Below, piece by piece: positions 16,170-27,742 of a stretch of 64,000 nt of DNA (position 1 is its first letter; each line of letters begins with the position of its first letter). The notes below the pieces were generated by a model, which saw only the letters and a list, made by a program, of their open reading frames with translations, searched no databases and was not told the DNA's origin. The translations under genes were made by a program, and so were the position numbers. The stretch is from Gammaproteobacteria bacterium. GTDB lineage: Bacteria; Pseudomonadota; Gammaproteobacteria; Steroidobacterales; Steroidobacteraceae. The DNA lies in assembly GCA_005878835.1 (NCBI GenBank), contig VBMV01000051.1:1-64000 (forward strand), in the 5' to 3' direction.

Positions 16170-17414
16170 TCAAGGATGCGCTTGCTGCGCATCCTTCTTC
16201 GCGTCCGCCTTGTGCGCTTTGCCGTTGTCAGGGTGTGCAGGCGCTGTCTTGGCCACCGCGGTCTTCGAGGCGGCCGTCGCAGCCGCTGGCGCCCTGGCCG
16301 TCGCAGCCGCTGGCGCCCTGGCCGGCACCGCCTTGGCGTCCGGTATCCTCGCCAGCCCGGCTGCCGCGGCCTTCGCGGGCGCGCTCTGGGCCGGGCGCGC
16401 GGGGAGCGCGCGCTCTTCGCGTTGTGCCCTGGCCTCCGGCCGCACGCTGCCGGACATGGAACCGGCGTGCACCGGCTGCGACTCGCGCGCCAGCACCGGC
16501 TGTGGGTGCGCCTCGGCCACGGCCCCGTGGGCCTGGGACGGCGGCGCCGCCGGATGCGCATGCGCGGACACGTACGGCATTACCGTTCGCGTGGACACGG
16601 GTTGCGGCGCCCGTGCCTGCACCAGGGCCGGACGCGCCGCCGCCAGATGCGGCGCGGCGGGAACCGAGGAGCTGAAGGCCCGGCCGTTCGCCGTGGCGGC
16701 AGGCGGCGCCACGATGGTCACGTTGGTGACGTTGGTGACGTTGGTGATGTTGGTATTGCGGATGTTGGTATTGTGGATGTTGGTATTGTTGACGTTGGAG
16801 ACGTTGGTGGTCACGCGCATACCCACTGCCACCACCGGCGGCGCACTGGTCACGACCGCAGGCGCGGTGCCCACGGGAGCGGGAACGATGATGCCGCGAC
16901 GCGACCCGGGTGGTGCGGGCACGAAGCAGCCCTCCGGGCCAATCGGGCGGGGGCCGGGGATCACCCCGACCGCGGCAGGCTCGACCGCCAGGACCAGCTC
17001 AGGCGAGGGCTGGACGAAGCCGACACCGGGCGCGGACCAGTACCCGCTGATGAAGATCACGGCACCGCCGCGGTGTTCGTAGTACGGATGCACCCAGACA
17101 TACTGTGCCCGCGGTGGCGCCATCCAGTGACCGTGTGCCCACACCCAGTTGCCCTGCCACACCCAGTAGCCCCCCACCCAGACTGCATACGGGAACGGCG
17201 GCGGCGGCGGCGCCTCCACCAGCATCGGGGGCGGCGCCCAGGCCACGGCAATCGGCGCGGGCTCCGACAACGGGGGCTCCTCGTACACGCTGACGACGGC
17301 AGGGGGCGGCGCGGCTTCCTCAGCCACCGGGGCTGGCTGAATCACTTCACGCGGGGGCGCCTGGATCACGCACCCACCCACCAGCAGCACCAGGGAAAAC
17401 AGGGCAATACGCAT
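16170..17414 (-). CDS. YXWGXW-type repeat lipoprotein with Asn-Thr repeat
   Basis: A 414-residue envelope lipoprotein: the signal peptide ends LLVGGCVIQ, with Cys at 15. After a Pro-rich linker come aromatic repeats, YAVWVGGYWVWQGNWVWAHGHW and YVWVHPYY..., characteristic of YXWGXW proteins. Around residues 202-231 lies a striking run of NTNI/NVTN units (for example NNTNIHNTNIRNTNI). The C-terminal 180 residues are a low-complexity Ala/Pro stretch ending in a Lys/Asp/Gln-rich tail. The role is unknown; such proteins are thought to sit at the outer membrane or bind cell-wall material. The neighbouring gene upstream has the same aromatic and Asn-Thr features, so the two are probably related by function or duplication. 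Confidence 0.78.
   Translation of the reverse strand: MRIALFSLVLLVGGCVIQAPPREVIQPAPVAEEAAPPPAVVSVYEEPPLSEPAPIAVAWAPPPMLVEAPPPPPFPYAVWVGGYWVWQGNWVWAHGHWMAPPRAQYVWVHPYYEHRGGAVIFISGYWSAPGVGFVQPSPELVLAVEPAAVGVIPGPRPIGPEGCFVPAPPGSRRGIIVPAPVGTAPAVVTSAPPVVAVGMRVTTNVSNVNNTNIHNTNIRNTNITNVTNVTNVTIVAPPAATANGRAFSSSVPAAPHLAAARPALVQARAPQPVSTRTVMPYVSAHAHPAAPPSQAHGAVAEAHPQPVLARESQPVHAGSMSGSVRPEARAQREERALPARPAQSAPAKAAAAGLARIPDAKAVPARAPAAATARAPAAATAASKTAVAKTAPAHPDNGKAHKADAKKDAQQAHP
16172..16196. terminator. Stem-loop overlapping the end of the lipoprotein gene
   Basis: AAGGATGCGC-TTGCT-GCGCATCCTT is a perfect 10-bp stem with a 5-base loop. It covers the last codons of the minus-strand lipoprotein gene and lies 31 bp past the esterase stop on the plus strand, where CTTC follows. 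It could end esterase transcription or both transcripts. There is no proper T-tract. Confidence 0.45.
16720..16809 (-). repeat. Short tandem repeats encoding Asn-Thr units
   Basis: On the plus strand the unit GTTGGTGAC/GTTGGTATT recurs about ten times with 9-15 bp spacing. On the coding strand it gives alternating Asn-Val-Thr, Asn-Thr-Asn-Ile and similar units. The repeat is in frame with the lipoprotein gene and shows small unit changes, as expected from slippage. Confidence 0.7.
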
Positions 17415-17535
17415 AGATCAACCCTCCACAGACCGATCGCCCCTTGCATAGGCTTGGAACGGACCATGGCAGGATCCGCTGCCGAATTCCGTCGACTGAC
17501 TCCGGAAAATCCGCGCTTGCGGGCACCGGATACGG

Positions 17536-17561
17536 CGAGGCCGCCTGTGCAGGCGGCCTCG
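17536..17561. terminator. Perfect 10-bp stem-loop between the two repeat-protein genes
   Basis: CGAGGCCGCC-TGTGCA-GGCGGCCTCG is a perfect inverted repeat 36 bp downstream of the minus-strand gene that ends at 17597. It may terminate or protect that transcript. No T-tract follows on either strand, so intrinsic termination is unproven. Confidence 0.45.
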
Positions 17562-17596
17562 ATACCTCCGTGTGGGGCCCCGGACGAGCGTGCGGG

Positions 17597-18766
17597 CTAC
17601 TGGCCGCGACCGTGCTCCTCCTGGCGCTCGCTCCCGGGGCGTGGACTGCCCTGGCGCTCGCGGGGTGCGCCCTGATGCGCGGGCGCGCCGCCCGGCTGCG
17701 CCGGCCCGCGACCCTGCGGATAGCCGGGCACTGCGTGCGGGGCCGGCTCAGGTCCCGCGCGCCCCGCACCTGGGTAGGGGCTGCGCTGTTGATTCATCAT
17801 CGGTCGGTCCGCCTGCGGGCCGCCGGCGCGGTTGGTGATCGCCGGGCGTTGCGCCTGCGACGGCCGGTCCGCCTGCGGGCCGCCGGCACGGTTGGCGATC
17901 GCCGGGCGTTGCGCCTGCGGCGGTCGGTCCGCCTGCGGGCCGCCGGCGCGGTTGGTCATCGCCGGGCGTTGCGCCTGCGGCGGCCGATCGCTGCGGTTCA
18001 TCGCTGCGCCGTGCGCGGGGCCCGCTGGATGCGCTGCGCCAGCTGGAGCCGCGCCGCGCGCGGCGACGACGCCGCGTCCTGAAAATGCTGCGGGTCGTTG
18101 GGTCGCGGCAATCGGCGGCCGGCCGCCGTTCACGGAGGCGCGCAGCGTCGTGTCGCCCCGCGCCTTCTGCTCGTGCTGCCTCTGCACCGGAGTGAGCCCG
18201 ACGTGGTGCTCACCGGCGGCCCGCAGCTCCGCCGTTGAGGGGCGCGCCGCCACGCCGCCGGCGCCGCCGTTGAAGCTGACGCGATTGACGGTGACGTTGT
18301 TGACGACGGTGCGGTTGTAGACATTGGTAATGTTGGTGTTACTGATGTTGGTCACCGAGCGGTTGTAGTAGAACTGGCTGCCACGCCAGTAGCCGCCCTC
18401 GTAACCAACGCCGCCATAGCCGAAGCCGTAGTTGATGCCGCCGTAGAACCCGATGTGCGGTCCCCAGTAGCCGCCATGCCAGAGGTACGCTCCGCTCTCC
18501 CAGCCCCAGTATCCCGGCGTCCACAGGAAGCCGACGGTCGGCGCCAGCGCCCAGGTCCCGGGTACCCAGTAGTACCCGTCGTCAGCCCACGCCCAGTAGC
18601 CGGGGATCCAGATGTAGCCCGCCGCCGGACACGGCGGCTGCACGTAGACCGGCAGCGCGGGCGGTGCGATGTTGACCGAGACGCCGATCATCACGGCTGC
18701 GTCCGACATCACGGGAAGCGCCGCGAGCAACACGGCGGCCAGGAGACCGCGGACCAGGTTACGCAT
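17597..18766 (-). CDS. Secreted YXWGXW-repeat protein with 20-residue repeats
   Basis: A 389-residue exported protein: the signal peptide MRNLVRGLLAAVLLAALP ends near MSDAA. Aromatic YXWGXW-type repeats follow at about 45-110 (YIWIPGYWAWADDGYYW, FLWTPGYWGW, LWHGGYWGP), then a Gly/Tyr-rich stretch. An Asn-Thr segment near 135-160 (NISNTNITNVYNRTVVNNV) echoes the lipoprotein downstream. The C-terminal half is disordered, with three copies of a 20-residue unit beginning DRPPQAQRPA and a Pro/Gln/Gly-rich end. AAGGAGA precedes the ATG. The function is unknown; location in the envelope is inferred from the signal and the aromatic repeats. Confidence 0.78.
   Translation of the reverse strand: MRNLVRGLLAAVLLAALPVMSDAAVMIGVSVNIAPPALPVYVQPPCPAAGYIWIPGYWAWADDGYYWVPGTWALAPTVGFLWTPGYWGWESGAYLWHGGYWGPHIGFYGGINYGFGYGGVGYEGGYWRGSQFYYNRSVTNISNTNITNVYNRTVVNNVTVNRVSFNGGAGGVAARPSTAELRAAGEHHVGLTPVQRQHEQKARGDTTLRASVNGGRPPIAATQRPAAFSGRGVVAARGAAPAGAAHPAGPAHGAAMNRSDRPPQAQRPAMTNRAGGPQADRPPQAQRPAIANRAGGPQADRPSQAQRPAITNRAGGPQADRPMMNQQRSPYPGAGRAGPEPAPHAVPGYPQGRGPAQPGGAPAHQGAPRERQGSPRPGSERQEEHGRGQ
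17801..17990 (-). repeat. Three tandem copies of a 60-bp coding repeat
   Basis: The 60-bp unit, containing GGTCCGCCTGCGGGCCGCCG, occurs three times in exact register (17811, 17871 and 17931 as approximate starts) and is over 90% identical between copies. It encodes the 20-residue DRPPQAQRPAxTNRAGGPQA-type units of the secreted repeat protein. The high DNA identity points to recent expansion, and copy number may vary between strains. Confidence 0.85.
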
Positions 18767-18950
18767 GCGATGCTCTCCTTACCTCCGAAACCTTGAACGA
18801 CGAATACTGAACCGCGGCTGAATCCTCGAATGCCGCCCGCACCCGCCGCCGGGGCACGCCGCGTCAGCTTGTGCGCGCAGCAGACCTTGCGTCCTCTCAT
18901 GCAACGCGCGCGCGCTGTGGTCGTTGACGTGCACCTCCTATCCGTGTTGA

Positions 18951-19424
18951 TCAGGGCGCCAGCAGGCCGGAGAGCCTGTTTCCTTGCGTTAGTTTGGCAG
19001 CCGGGAACCTCTCGTGGATCAGTTGCGCGAGTTGCTTTCCCAGTTCCTGCGTCCTGCGTGACGGCTTCTCGGGTCCGGAGGGACCAAACTGTCTTAGATC
19101 CACGAATAAAAGGCTCCGCTCTCCATCCATCGTGATCCAGACTTCTCGCTTGGGCGCGTCGGCTCGGTCCTTGAGAAGTGCAGCGCATTGATCCGGACGC
19201 TGCAGCGGGCCATGCCATCTCAGCTCAAGACCTGTGTGCGCGGCCACATCACTTGCAAATTCCAGGCACAGGGTGCTCGGGGCTGATGCAGCAAGCTGCA
19301 CATCATAAAAGACCCCGGGACTCTCGCGCTCGAGAAACGGCGAACATGCGGCCACCAGGCAAGCCCACACGAACCGGAAGCGAATGCTGCGGACGCCGAA
19401 CAATCTCATCCCCGGCGGCGCCAT
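18951..19424 (-). CDS. Small lipoprotein, unknown function
   Basis: I do not recognise the family. From ATG 19424 the frame gives 157 residues. A basic start (RSIRFRF) and hydrophobic core ending LVAACSPF suggest a lipoprotein with Cys near 27. The mature part has two further Cys, the segment VFYDVQLAASAPSTLCLEFA, and an amphipathic C-terminal helix (QELGKQLAQLIHERFP). The ATG lies 2 bp after the stop of the upstream oxygenase gene, so the pair is probably co-translated. Met at 19409 is an alternative start preceded by GCCGGGG. Confidence 0.6.
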   Translation of the reverse strand: MAPPGMRLFGVRSIRFRFVWACLVAACSPFLERESPGVFYDVQLAASAPSTLCLEFASDVAAHTGLELRWHGPLQRPDQCAALLKDRADAPKREVWITMDGERSLLFVDLRQFGPSGPEKPSRRTQELGKQLAQLIHERFPAAKLTQGNRLSGLLAP

Positions 19425-19426
19425 GC

Positions 19427-20044
19427 TCAGAACCAACTGTAGTTGAAGCTGACACTGACGCGTTCGGCGCTGACGGCATTGGGGCTCACCTCGTGCCGCA
19501 ACCAACTCTCGAACAGCACCACTTGACCGGCCCGCGCGCTCAGGGTGACCCACGGGCGGTTGGCGCGCCGTGCACCCCTCAGGCGCGGCGGCGACGCCAT
19601 GAAGCGCTCCAGCCGCGGATCCTCGAACTTCAGTCCCGGCGATCCTGCAGGCACCGCGACGTAGTAGGTGCCGCTGATCGTGGACAGGGGATGCAGGTGC
19701 AGGCCGTGCACGGCGCCGCGCCCCATGACGTTCACCCAGCAATCGGTCATGGCGAGCGCGCGAGCGGTGAGATCCAGCTGCAGCCGGCGCGCGAACGCCG
19801 CGACGTGCCGATCCAGCTCGCGGGCCAGCGAGGCAAACGTCGGCGACTGCCGATGCATGCGGTGCGCCGAATTGTAAGAGGTGTAGCCGCCGGGATAATT
19901 GCGCGCCGACCAGCGCCTCCCGGCCGCATCGTCCGCCCGCAGCTGACGGCATTCGCGCAGCAGGCGCGCGTTCAACCGCCGCCAGCCCCGCAGGCGCAGC
20001 CGCCCCTGGTACACCAGCGTCGGAAACAGGGCCTGCGTGCTCAT
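19427..20044 (-). CDS. Putative 2-oxoglutarate-Fe(II) oxygenase (TIGR02466 type)
   Basis: The 205-residue protein has the fold markers of a small 2OG-Fe(II) oxygenase. WVNVMGRGAVHGLHLHPLSTISGTYYV carries the metal-binding His residues. FESWLRHEVSPN carries the distal His, and ERVSVSFNYSWF the Arg that binds 2-oxoglutarate, near the C-terminus. The N-terminal FPTLVYQG and the segment NYPGGYTSYNSAHRMHRQSP agree with the TIGR02466 group of unknown substrate. It should hydroxylate a protein or small molecule in the cytoplasm. It is divergent from mmsA and followed within 2 bp by a lipoprotein gene. Confidence 0.8.
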   Translation of the reverse strand: MSTQALFPTLVYQGRLRLRGWRRLNARLLRECRQLRADDAAGRRWSARNYPGGYTSYNSAHRMHRQSPTFASLARELDRHVAAFARRLQLDLTARALAMTDCWVNVMGRGAVHGLHLHPLSTISGTYYVAVPAGSPGLKFEDPRLERFMASPPRLRGARRANRPWVTLSARAGQVVLFESWLRHEVSPNAVSAERVSVSFNYSWF

Positions 20045-20129
20045 TGCGATGCGCGCCAGTATGCGTCGGCGGCCCTGAAGTGGTCTATGATCGGCGCATT
20101 CCTGCGGCCACCTGCTCACGGGTCCCCTC

Positions 20130-21695
<1,566 letters not shown>

Positions 21696-21720
21696 CGCGG
21701 CGCCAGGTACCGCGAACGCG

Positions 21721-23016
21721 CTAAGCGTGCGATGAGCCGGGCTGCCCGGCGCTGACAGCCGGCGCTGCGCTGAGGCCCGAGCGCAGCGCCGCATCGTCCA
21801 CCCCGCCGCACCATTTCGCGACCACGATGGTCGCCACGGTGTTGCCGATGAGATTGGTCAGCGCCCGCGCCTCCGACATGAAGCGGTCGATGCCCAGAAT
21901 CAGCGCCAATCCCGCGACCGGCACCTGCCCGACCGCCGAGAGCGATGCGGCCAGCACGATGAAGCCGCTGCCGGTCACCCCGGCGGCGCCTTTGGAGGTG
22001 AGCAGCAGTACCGCGAGCAGCATCCCCTGGTGCCACAGATCGAGTGGCGTATTGGTCGCCTGCGCGATGTACAGCGCCGCCATGGTCAGATAGATCGAGG
22101 TGCCGTCGAGGTTGAAGGAATAGCCGGCGGGGATCACCAGCCCGACGATGGACTTGCGCACGCCCAGGTCCTCCAGCTTCGCGAGCATGCGCGGCAGCAC
22201 CGTCTCGGAGGACGAGGTCCCCAGCACGATGAACAGCTCCTCGCGAATGTAGCGCATGACGGCGAGCACCGAGAACCCATGGAGCCTGGCGATCGCACCC
22301 AGCACCACCAGGATGAACAGCACGCAGGTGAGGTAGAAACAGCCCATGAGGCGGGCGAGCGCGACCAGCGATTGCGGCCCATAGCGGCCGACCGTGAAGG
22401 CCATGGCGCCGAACGCGCCGAGGGGCGCCAGCCGCATCACAAAGCTGACCATGGTGAACAGCACCTGCCCGGACTTCTCGATCAGCTGGAACACCGGGTT
22501 GGTGCGCCCGCCCACCACATGCAATGCGAAGCCGAACAGGATCGCCAGCAGCAGGGTCTGCAGGATGTCCCCGCTGGCGAAGGCCCCGAAGAAGGTTGCG
22601 GGAATAATGTTGAGGAGGAATTCAGTCACGGTGCCGATCCCGCCCGGCGTGGCGTACTGGGCAATGGCGTGGGTGTCGAGCGTGGCCGGATCGGCGTTGA
22701 CTCCCACGCCGGGCTTGAGCACGTTCACCACCAGCAGCCCGATGAGCAGCGCGAACGTGGTCACGAGCTCGAAGTACACGAGCGCCAGGCCACCCGCCTT
22801 GCCCACGTCGCGCAGCTTCGCCATCCCGGCGATGCCGGTGACCACGGTGCAGAAGATGATCGGCGCGATGAGCAGCCGGATGAGTTTTATGAAGCCATCC
22901 CCGAGAGGCTTCAGGCTCTGCGCCAGGTGCGGCCAGAGGATACCGAGCAGCACACCCGCCGCAATGGCGACGAGCACCTGGAAGTACAGTGTCCGCCAGA
23001 CTCCGGCACGGCGCAT
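21721..23016 (-). CDS. dctA: C4-dicarboxylate:proton symporter DctA
   Basis: The 431-residue protein is an inner-membrane transporter of the DAACS family. It has eight or so membrane helices and two reentrant loops. [17 protein letters not shown] is the first serine-rich loop, [19 protein letters not shown] is helix 7 with the substrate/sodium motif, and [20 protein letters not shown] is the second loop. The length matches DctA. It imports succinate, fumarate and malate. AGGGGGGCCGCG precedes the ATG. It lies 76 bp after aceA on the same strand, so growth on C4 acids or acetate may induce the group together. Confidence 0.93.
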   Translation of the reverse strand: MRRAGVWRTLYFQVLVAIAAGVLLGILWPHLAQSLKPLGDGFIKLIRLLIAPIIFCTVVTGIAGMAKLRDVGKAGGLALVYFELVTTFALLIGLLVVNVLKPGVGVNADPATLDTHAIAQYATPGGIGTVTEFLLNIIPATFFGAFASGDILQTLLLAILFGFALHVVGGRTNPVFQLIEKSGQVLFTMVSFVMRLAPLGAFGAMAFTVGRYGPQSLVALARLMGCFYLTCVLFILVVLGAIARLHGFSVLAVMRYIREELFIVLGTSSSETVLPRMLAKLEDLGVRKSIVGLVIPAGYSFNLDGTSIYLTMAALYIAQATNTPLDLWHQGMLLAVLLLTSKGAAGVTGSGFIVLAASLSAVGQVPVAGLALILGIDRFMSEARALTNLIGNTVATIVVAKWCGGVDDAALRSGLSAAPAVSAGQPGSSHA

Positions 23017-23092
23017 ATCGCGGCCCCCCTGACCGAAAGCTGCCGGGCGCTAGCCTACCGCGTCCGCGGCGTGCCTGTCCGCTCGCGCCGCG

Positions 23093-24394
<1,302 letters not shown>

Positions 24395-24425
24395 GGGCCT
24401 GGTGCACCTCGCGCGCCCGCGGTAA

Positions 24426-26063
24426 TCAGCTCAGCAGCTCATAGGCCGGAAGCGTCAGGAATTCGTCAAAGGTCTCGCTCTTGGTCATCTGCTCGAACAG
24501 GCGCGCCGCCGTCGGAAACACACCGTTGCTGAGCCGCGCCGCGCCGACCTCATCGTGGATGCGGTCGAGCTCCGCGCTCAGCAGCCGATCGAAGCGTTCC
24601 ACCGTCACCAGCTGTCCGTCGCTGGTGCGCGCGCCGTGGCGCAGCCATTGCCACAGCTGCGCGCGACAGATCTCCGCGGTCGCCGCATCCTCCATGAGGT
24701 GATACAGCGGCACGCAGCCGTTGCCGCGCAACCACGACTCGAGGTACTGCACGCCGACGCGGATACAGCCGCGCAGGCCCCCCTCGGTGATCTCGCCCTC
24801 GGGAACCGTGAGCAGATCCCGCGGCGTCACGTCCACCTCCGCGCGCAGCACGCCGAGCTGGTTGGGCCCGGGCATGACCGCGTCAAACGGCTCGCGGGCG
24901 ATCTGTGCCAGCCCCGGATGCGCGATCCAGGTGCCGTCGTGGCCGGCGCGCGCCTCGCGCAGCTTGTCGGCCCGCACGCGCGCCATCGCGGCCTCATTCG
25001 CCTGCAGGTCATCGCGGATCGGGATCTGCGCCGCCATGCCGCCCATGGCGTGCGCGCCGCGCCGGTGACAGGTCTTGATGAGCAGGTCCACGTAGGACTT
25101 GAGGAAATGACGCTCCATGGTCACCGTGGCGCGATCCGGCAGCAGGAAGTCGCTGCGGTTACGGAATTTCTTGATGAAGCTGAAGATGTAGTCCCAGCGG
25201 CCGCAGTTGAGCCCGGCCGAGTGCTCGCGCAGCTCGTAGAGAATCTCGTCCATTTCAAACGCCGCCAGCACGGTCTCGATGAGCACCGTCGCCTTGATCG
25301 TGCCGCGCGCGATACCGAGCGCCTCCTGCGCTGCGAGGAACACCTCGTTCCACAGCCGCGCCTCCAGATGGCTCTCGATCTTGGGCAGATAGAAATACGG
25401 CCCGGTGCCACTGCGCGCGAGCGCCTCGTGGTTATTGGCGAGAAATAACGCGAAGTCGCACAGCGCACCCGACACGCTCTCGCCGTTGATGCGCAGGTGT
25501 TTCTCCGGCAGGTGCCAGCCGCGCGGCCGCACGATGAGCGTGGCGGTGTGCTCGGCCAGCCGGTAGACCTTGCCGGTGGCGGGGTCCTCGTAACTGATGG
25601 TGCGGCGCACGGCGTCGTTGAGATTCACCTGGCCGCGGATCACGTTCTCCCAGGTGGGCGAGCAGGAGTCCTCGAAGTCCGCCATGAAGGCGCGCACCGG
25701 CGCGTTCAGGGCGTTGATGACCATCTTGCGATCGACCGGGCCGGTGATCTCCACGCGCCGGTCGGCGAGGTCCGCGGGCACCGGAGAGATGCGCCAGTCG
25801 CCGGCGCGCACCGCGGCAGTGTCCGCCAGAAACTGCGGCAACGACCCGTCATCGAGCAGCGCCTGGCGCCGCGCGCGCGCATTGAGCAGCTCGAGGCGCC
25901 GCGCATTGAAGCGCCGGTGCAGGCTCGCCAGCAGCTGCAGCGCCAGCGGCGTCAGCACCTCCTCCGAGCGCTCGATCTTCGGTCCCAGGACCTCCAGCTT
26001 CGGTCCGGTCTGCTCGCGCGAATACAGCCGCGCCTGGCTCTCGGCGTTCATGAGAGTGAGCAT
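24426..26063 (-). CDS. aceB: Malate synthase A
   Basis: The 545-residue enzyme carries the malate synthase signature [17 protein letters not shown] near residue 270, with [19 protein letters not shown] before it for magnesium binding. [15 protein letters not shown] lies in the N-terminal part and [15 protein letters not shown] near the C-terminus. The size matches isoform A. It joins glyoxylate and acetyl-CoA to malate. The first ATG at 26063 has only a weak ribosome site (CGGGGT); Met at 26051 is possible. It starts the aceB-aceA unit and is divergent from the ScfR-like regulator, with overlapping promoters between them. Confidence 0.96.
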   Translation of the reverse strand: MLTLMNAESQARLYSREQTGPKLEVLGPKIERSEEVLTPLALQLLASLHRRFNARRLELLNARARRQALLDDGSLPQFLADTAAVRAGDWRISPVPADLADRRVEITGPVDRKMVINALNAPVRAFMADFEDSCSPTWENVIRGQVNLNDAVRRTISYEDPATGKVYRLAEHTATLIVRPRGWHLPEKHLRINGESVSGALCDFALFLANNHEALARSGTGPYFYLPKIESHLEARLWNEVFLAAQEALGIARGTIKATVLIETVLAAFEMDEILYELREHSAGLNCGRWDYIFSFIKKFRNRSDFLLPDRATVTMERHFLKSYVDLLIKTCHRRGAHAMGGMAAQIPIRDDLQANEAAMARVRADKLREARAGHDGTWIAHPGLAQIAREPFDAVMPGPNQLGVLRAEVDVTPRDLLTVPEGEITEGGLRGCIRVGVQYLESWLRGNGCVPLYHLMEDAATAEICRAQLWQWLRHGARTSDGQLVTVERFDRLLSAELDRIHDEVGAARLSNGVFPTAARLFEQMTKSETFDEFLTLPAYELLS

Positions 26064-26080
26064 ACCCCGATCGCACGGGA

Positions 26081-26116
26081 ATTTGACCGTGGAAACTTCA
26101 CACTGTTAATTTCACA
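26081..26116. promoter_or_regulatory. Overlapping divergent promoters with direct-repeat operator candidate
   Basis: On the plus strand TTGACC (26083-26088), a 17-bp spacer and TTAATT (26106-26111) form a promoter for the regulator gene. On the minus strand TTAACA, 17 bp and TCAAAT (26086-26081) form one for aceB over the same bases. Two adjacent 14-bp direct repeats, GTGGAAACTTCACA (26089-26102) and CTGTTAATTTCACA (26103-26116), agree at 10 of 14 positions and fill the spacer. A protein bound there would block both promoters. The candidate binder is the ScfR/RamB-type protein. Confidence 0.6.
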
Positions 26117-26147
26117 GGTCATCCACACTGAGCGGACGGGCCAGGCT

Positions 26148-27695
26148 GTGCCGGAGCTGTTGCGCAAGGGCCATTTTCTCGGCGCCAAATTGCGCGCGCT
26201 ACGCAAGCGCAACGGCCTGACCCTGGAAGAGCTGTCGGTGCGCTGTATTCAGCGTAACTCCGGCATCGCGCCCTCGGTCTCCTACCTGAGCATGATCGAG
26301 AGCGGCAAGCGCACCCCCTCCCGGGGGTTGCTCGAGCTTCTCGCCACGGTATTTCAGCGTGCCCCGGCGTGGTTCCTCGACGAGAGCGCGGATTTCGAGC
26401 TGCCCGCGCCCGCCCCCGGAGGCGCCACCGCACGCGTCCCGCTCGAGCCGGCGTTCCTGTTCTCCAAGAGCCTGCTGCAGGTGGCGATACCGGAGCTGCT
26501 CGCCCAGACCGGCACCAGCGGCCGGCAGTTCGCGCACCTTCTCATCCGCTCGCATCAGGAGCTGTCGCGCAATGATTTCCCCGACCTGGAGCGCGCCGCC
26601 GACAAGGTGAGCGAGCGGCGCTTCCCGCTGTCGGGCGAGGATCTGCTGCGCCTGTGCCGGCGCCACGGGCTGGAGATCCGCTGGTTCGACCGCAAGCCGG
26701 TGCTGGCGCGCGACAAGGACCGCGAGGTGCGCAGCATGGTGCGCTCGTTCTTCGAGGCGCCGCGCGTGGTGTACGCCAACCGCGCCCTGCTGGCGGACCC
26801 TGCGCGGCTCAAGTTCGACCTCGCGGCGCACATCGCCCACAAGGTGCTGCACGGCGGAGATGGGCTGAAGTCCGCGCACGCCACCGGCGGGGAGATGGGC
26901 GGCAGTCCCGAGGGCGGCTCGAGCGCTCCCGGCATGAATGCCCAGGACGTGCTGCACGCGTGGCGCGACTTCGAGTGCAGCTTCTTTGCCGGCGCGCTGC
27001 TCGCGCCGCGCGTGCCGTTCCGGCGTTTCCTCGCCCGTGAGCGCTACCGGGTGGAAGCGGGCGCGAAGCTCGAGCTCACCCCGGCGGTGGTGATGCGGCG
27101 CATGACCAAGGTGTCTCCCTATCCGTACTGGCATTTCTTCGACGCCTACCCGCCCGGATATCTGCGGGCGGTGTATCGCGGCAACGGCATTCCCCTGCCC
27201 TGGGGAAACCTCGCGCAGGTGAGCGACCCGTGCCCCAACTGGGCGGTGTTTCGCATGATCGATGCCGATCATGGCGCGTGCGGCTCGCAGATCTCGGTGC
27301 TGCGCGATGGCGAGCGCTCGCTCCTGTACTGCTGTCACTCGCGCCGGGTTCATGACATGGCGGGCAACCCGCACGTGCTGTCGGTCGGCGTGGACCTGGC
27401 GCCGGCGCTCGCCTCGAACGGCGTGCCGAGCGAGCCGGTGATCGATTCGATCCTGCGGGAGTGCCTGCACCGGCGCGGCGAAGCGCGCGTTCCGAAACCA
27501 GCTGCCCAGATGCTCGAGGCGGTGGCGAAGGTACTCAACATCGCCTGGATCGGGGACGCGCTCGCCAGGCCCGCGCGCATCATCTGTCCGCGCAGCAACC
27601 GCTGCCCGCGCCCCGAGCGCTGCGAGGGGGCGCGGCCCTCGCGTGCGCGCGAGATCGCGGACGTGCGCGAGGAGATCCTCGGGCACGATGCGTGA
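26148..27695 (+). CDS. ScfR/RamB-type XRE transcriptional regulator
   Basis: The 515-residue regulator starts with an XRE helix-turn-helix (about 9-75, LGAKLRALRKRNGLTLEELS then SYLSMIESGKRTPSRG). An IrrE/ImmA-like domain follows (about 190-300). The C-terminal DUF2083-type domain has a Cys-rich end, ICPRSNRCPRPERCEG. This is the architecture of short-chain fatty acyl regulators (ScfR) and of RamB, which controls glyoxylate shunt genes in Corynebacterium. Its place divergent from aceBA agrees with that role. The ligand is probably an acyl-CoA or related metabolite. The start is a GTG with a weak site; TTG 12 bp on is an alternative. Confidence 0.88.
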   Translation: MPELLRKGHFLGAKLRALRKRNGLTLEELSVRCIQRNSGIAPSVSYLSMIESGKRTPSRGLLELLATVFQRAPAWFLDESADFELPAPAPGGATARVPLEPAFLFSKSLLQVAIPELLAQTGTSGRQFAHLLIRSHQELSRNDFPDLERAADKVSERRFPLSGEDLLRLCRRHGLEIRWFDRKPVLARDKDREVRSMVRSFFEAPRVVYANRALLADPARLKFDLAAHIAHKVLHGGDGLKSAHATGGEMGGSPEGGSSAPGMNAQDVLHAWRDFECSFFAGALLAPRVPFRRFLARERYRVEAGAKLELTPAVVMRRMTKVSPYPYWHFFDAYPPGYLRAVYRGNGIPLPWGNLAQVSDPCPNWAVFRMIDADHGACGSQISVLRDGERSLLYCCHSRRVHDMAGNPHVLSVGVDLAPALASNGVPSEPVIDSILRECLHRRGEARVPKPAAQMLEAVAKVLNIAWIGDALARPARIICPRSNRCPRPERCEGARPSRAREIADVREEILGHDA

Positions 27696-27742
27696 TGGCG
27701 TAAAATGCGGGCCACCGCCGGGCCTGCGGAAGGGGATGCACC

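Noticed and set aside
16176..17675. Long plus-strand frames opposite the YXWGXW lipoprotein
   Set aside because: They consist of Arg/Gly/His/Val runs made by the antisense of Pro/Ala and Asn-Thr repeats; the minus-strand frame has a signal peptide and lipobox.
26089..26116. CRP-like site suggested by two TTCACA elements
   Set aside because: The halves are direct, not inverted, repeats, so they do not form the TGTGA-N6-TCACA palindrome.
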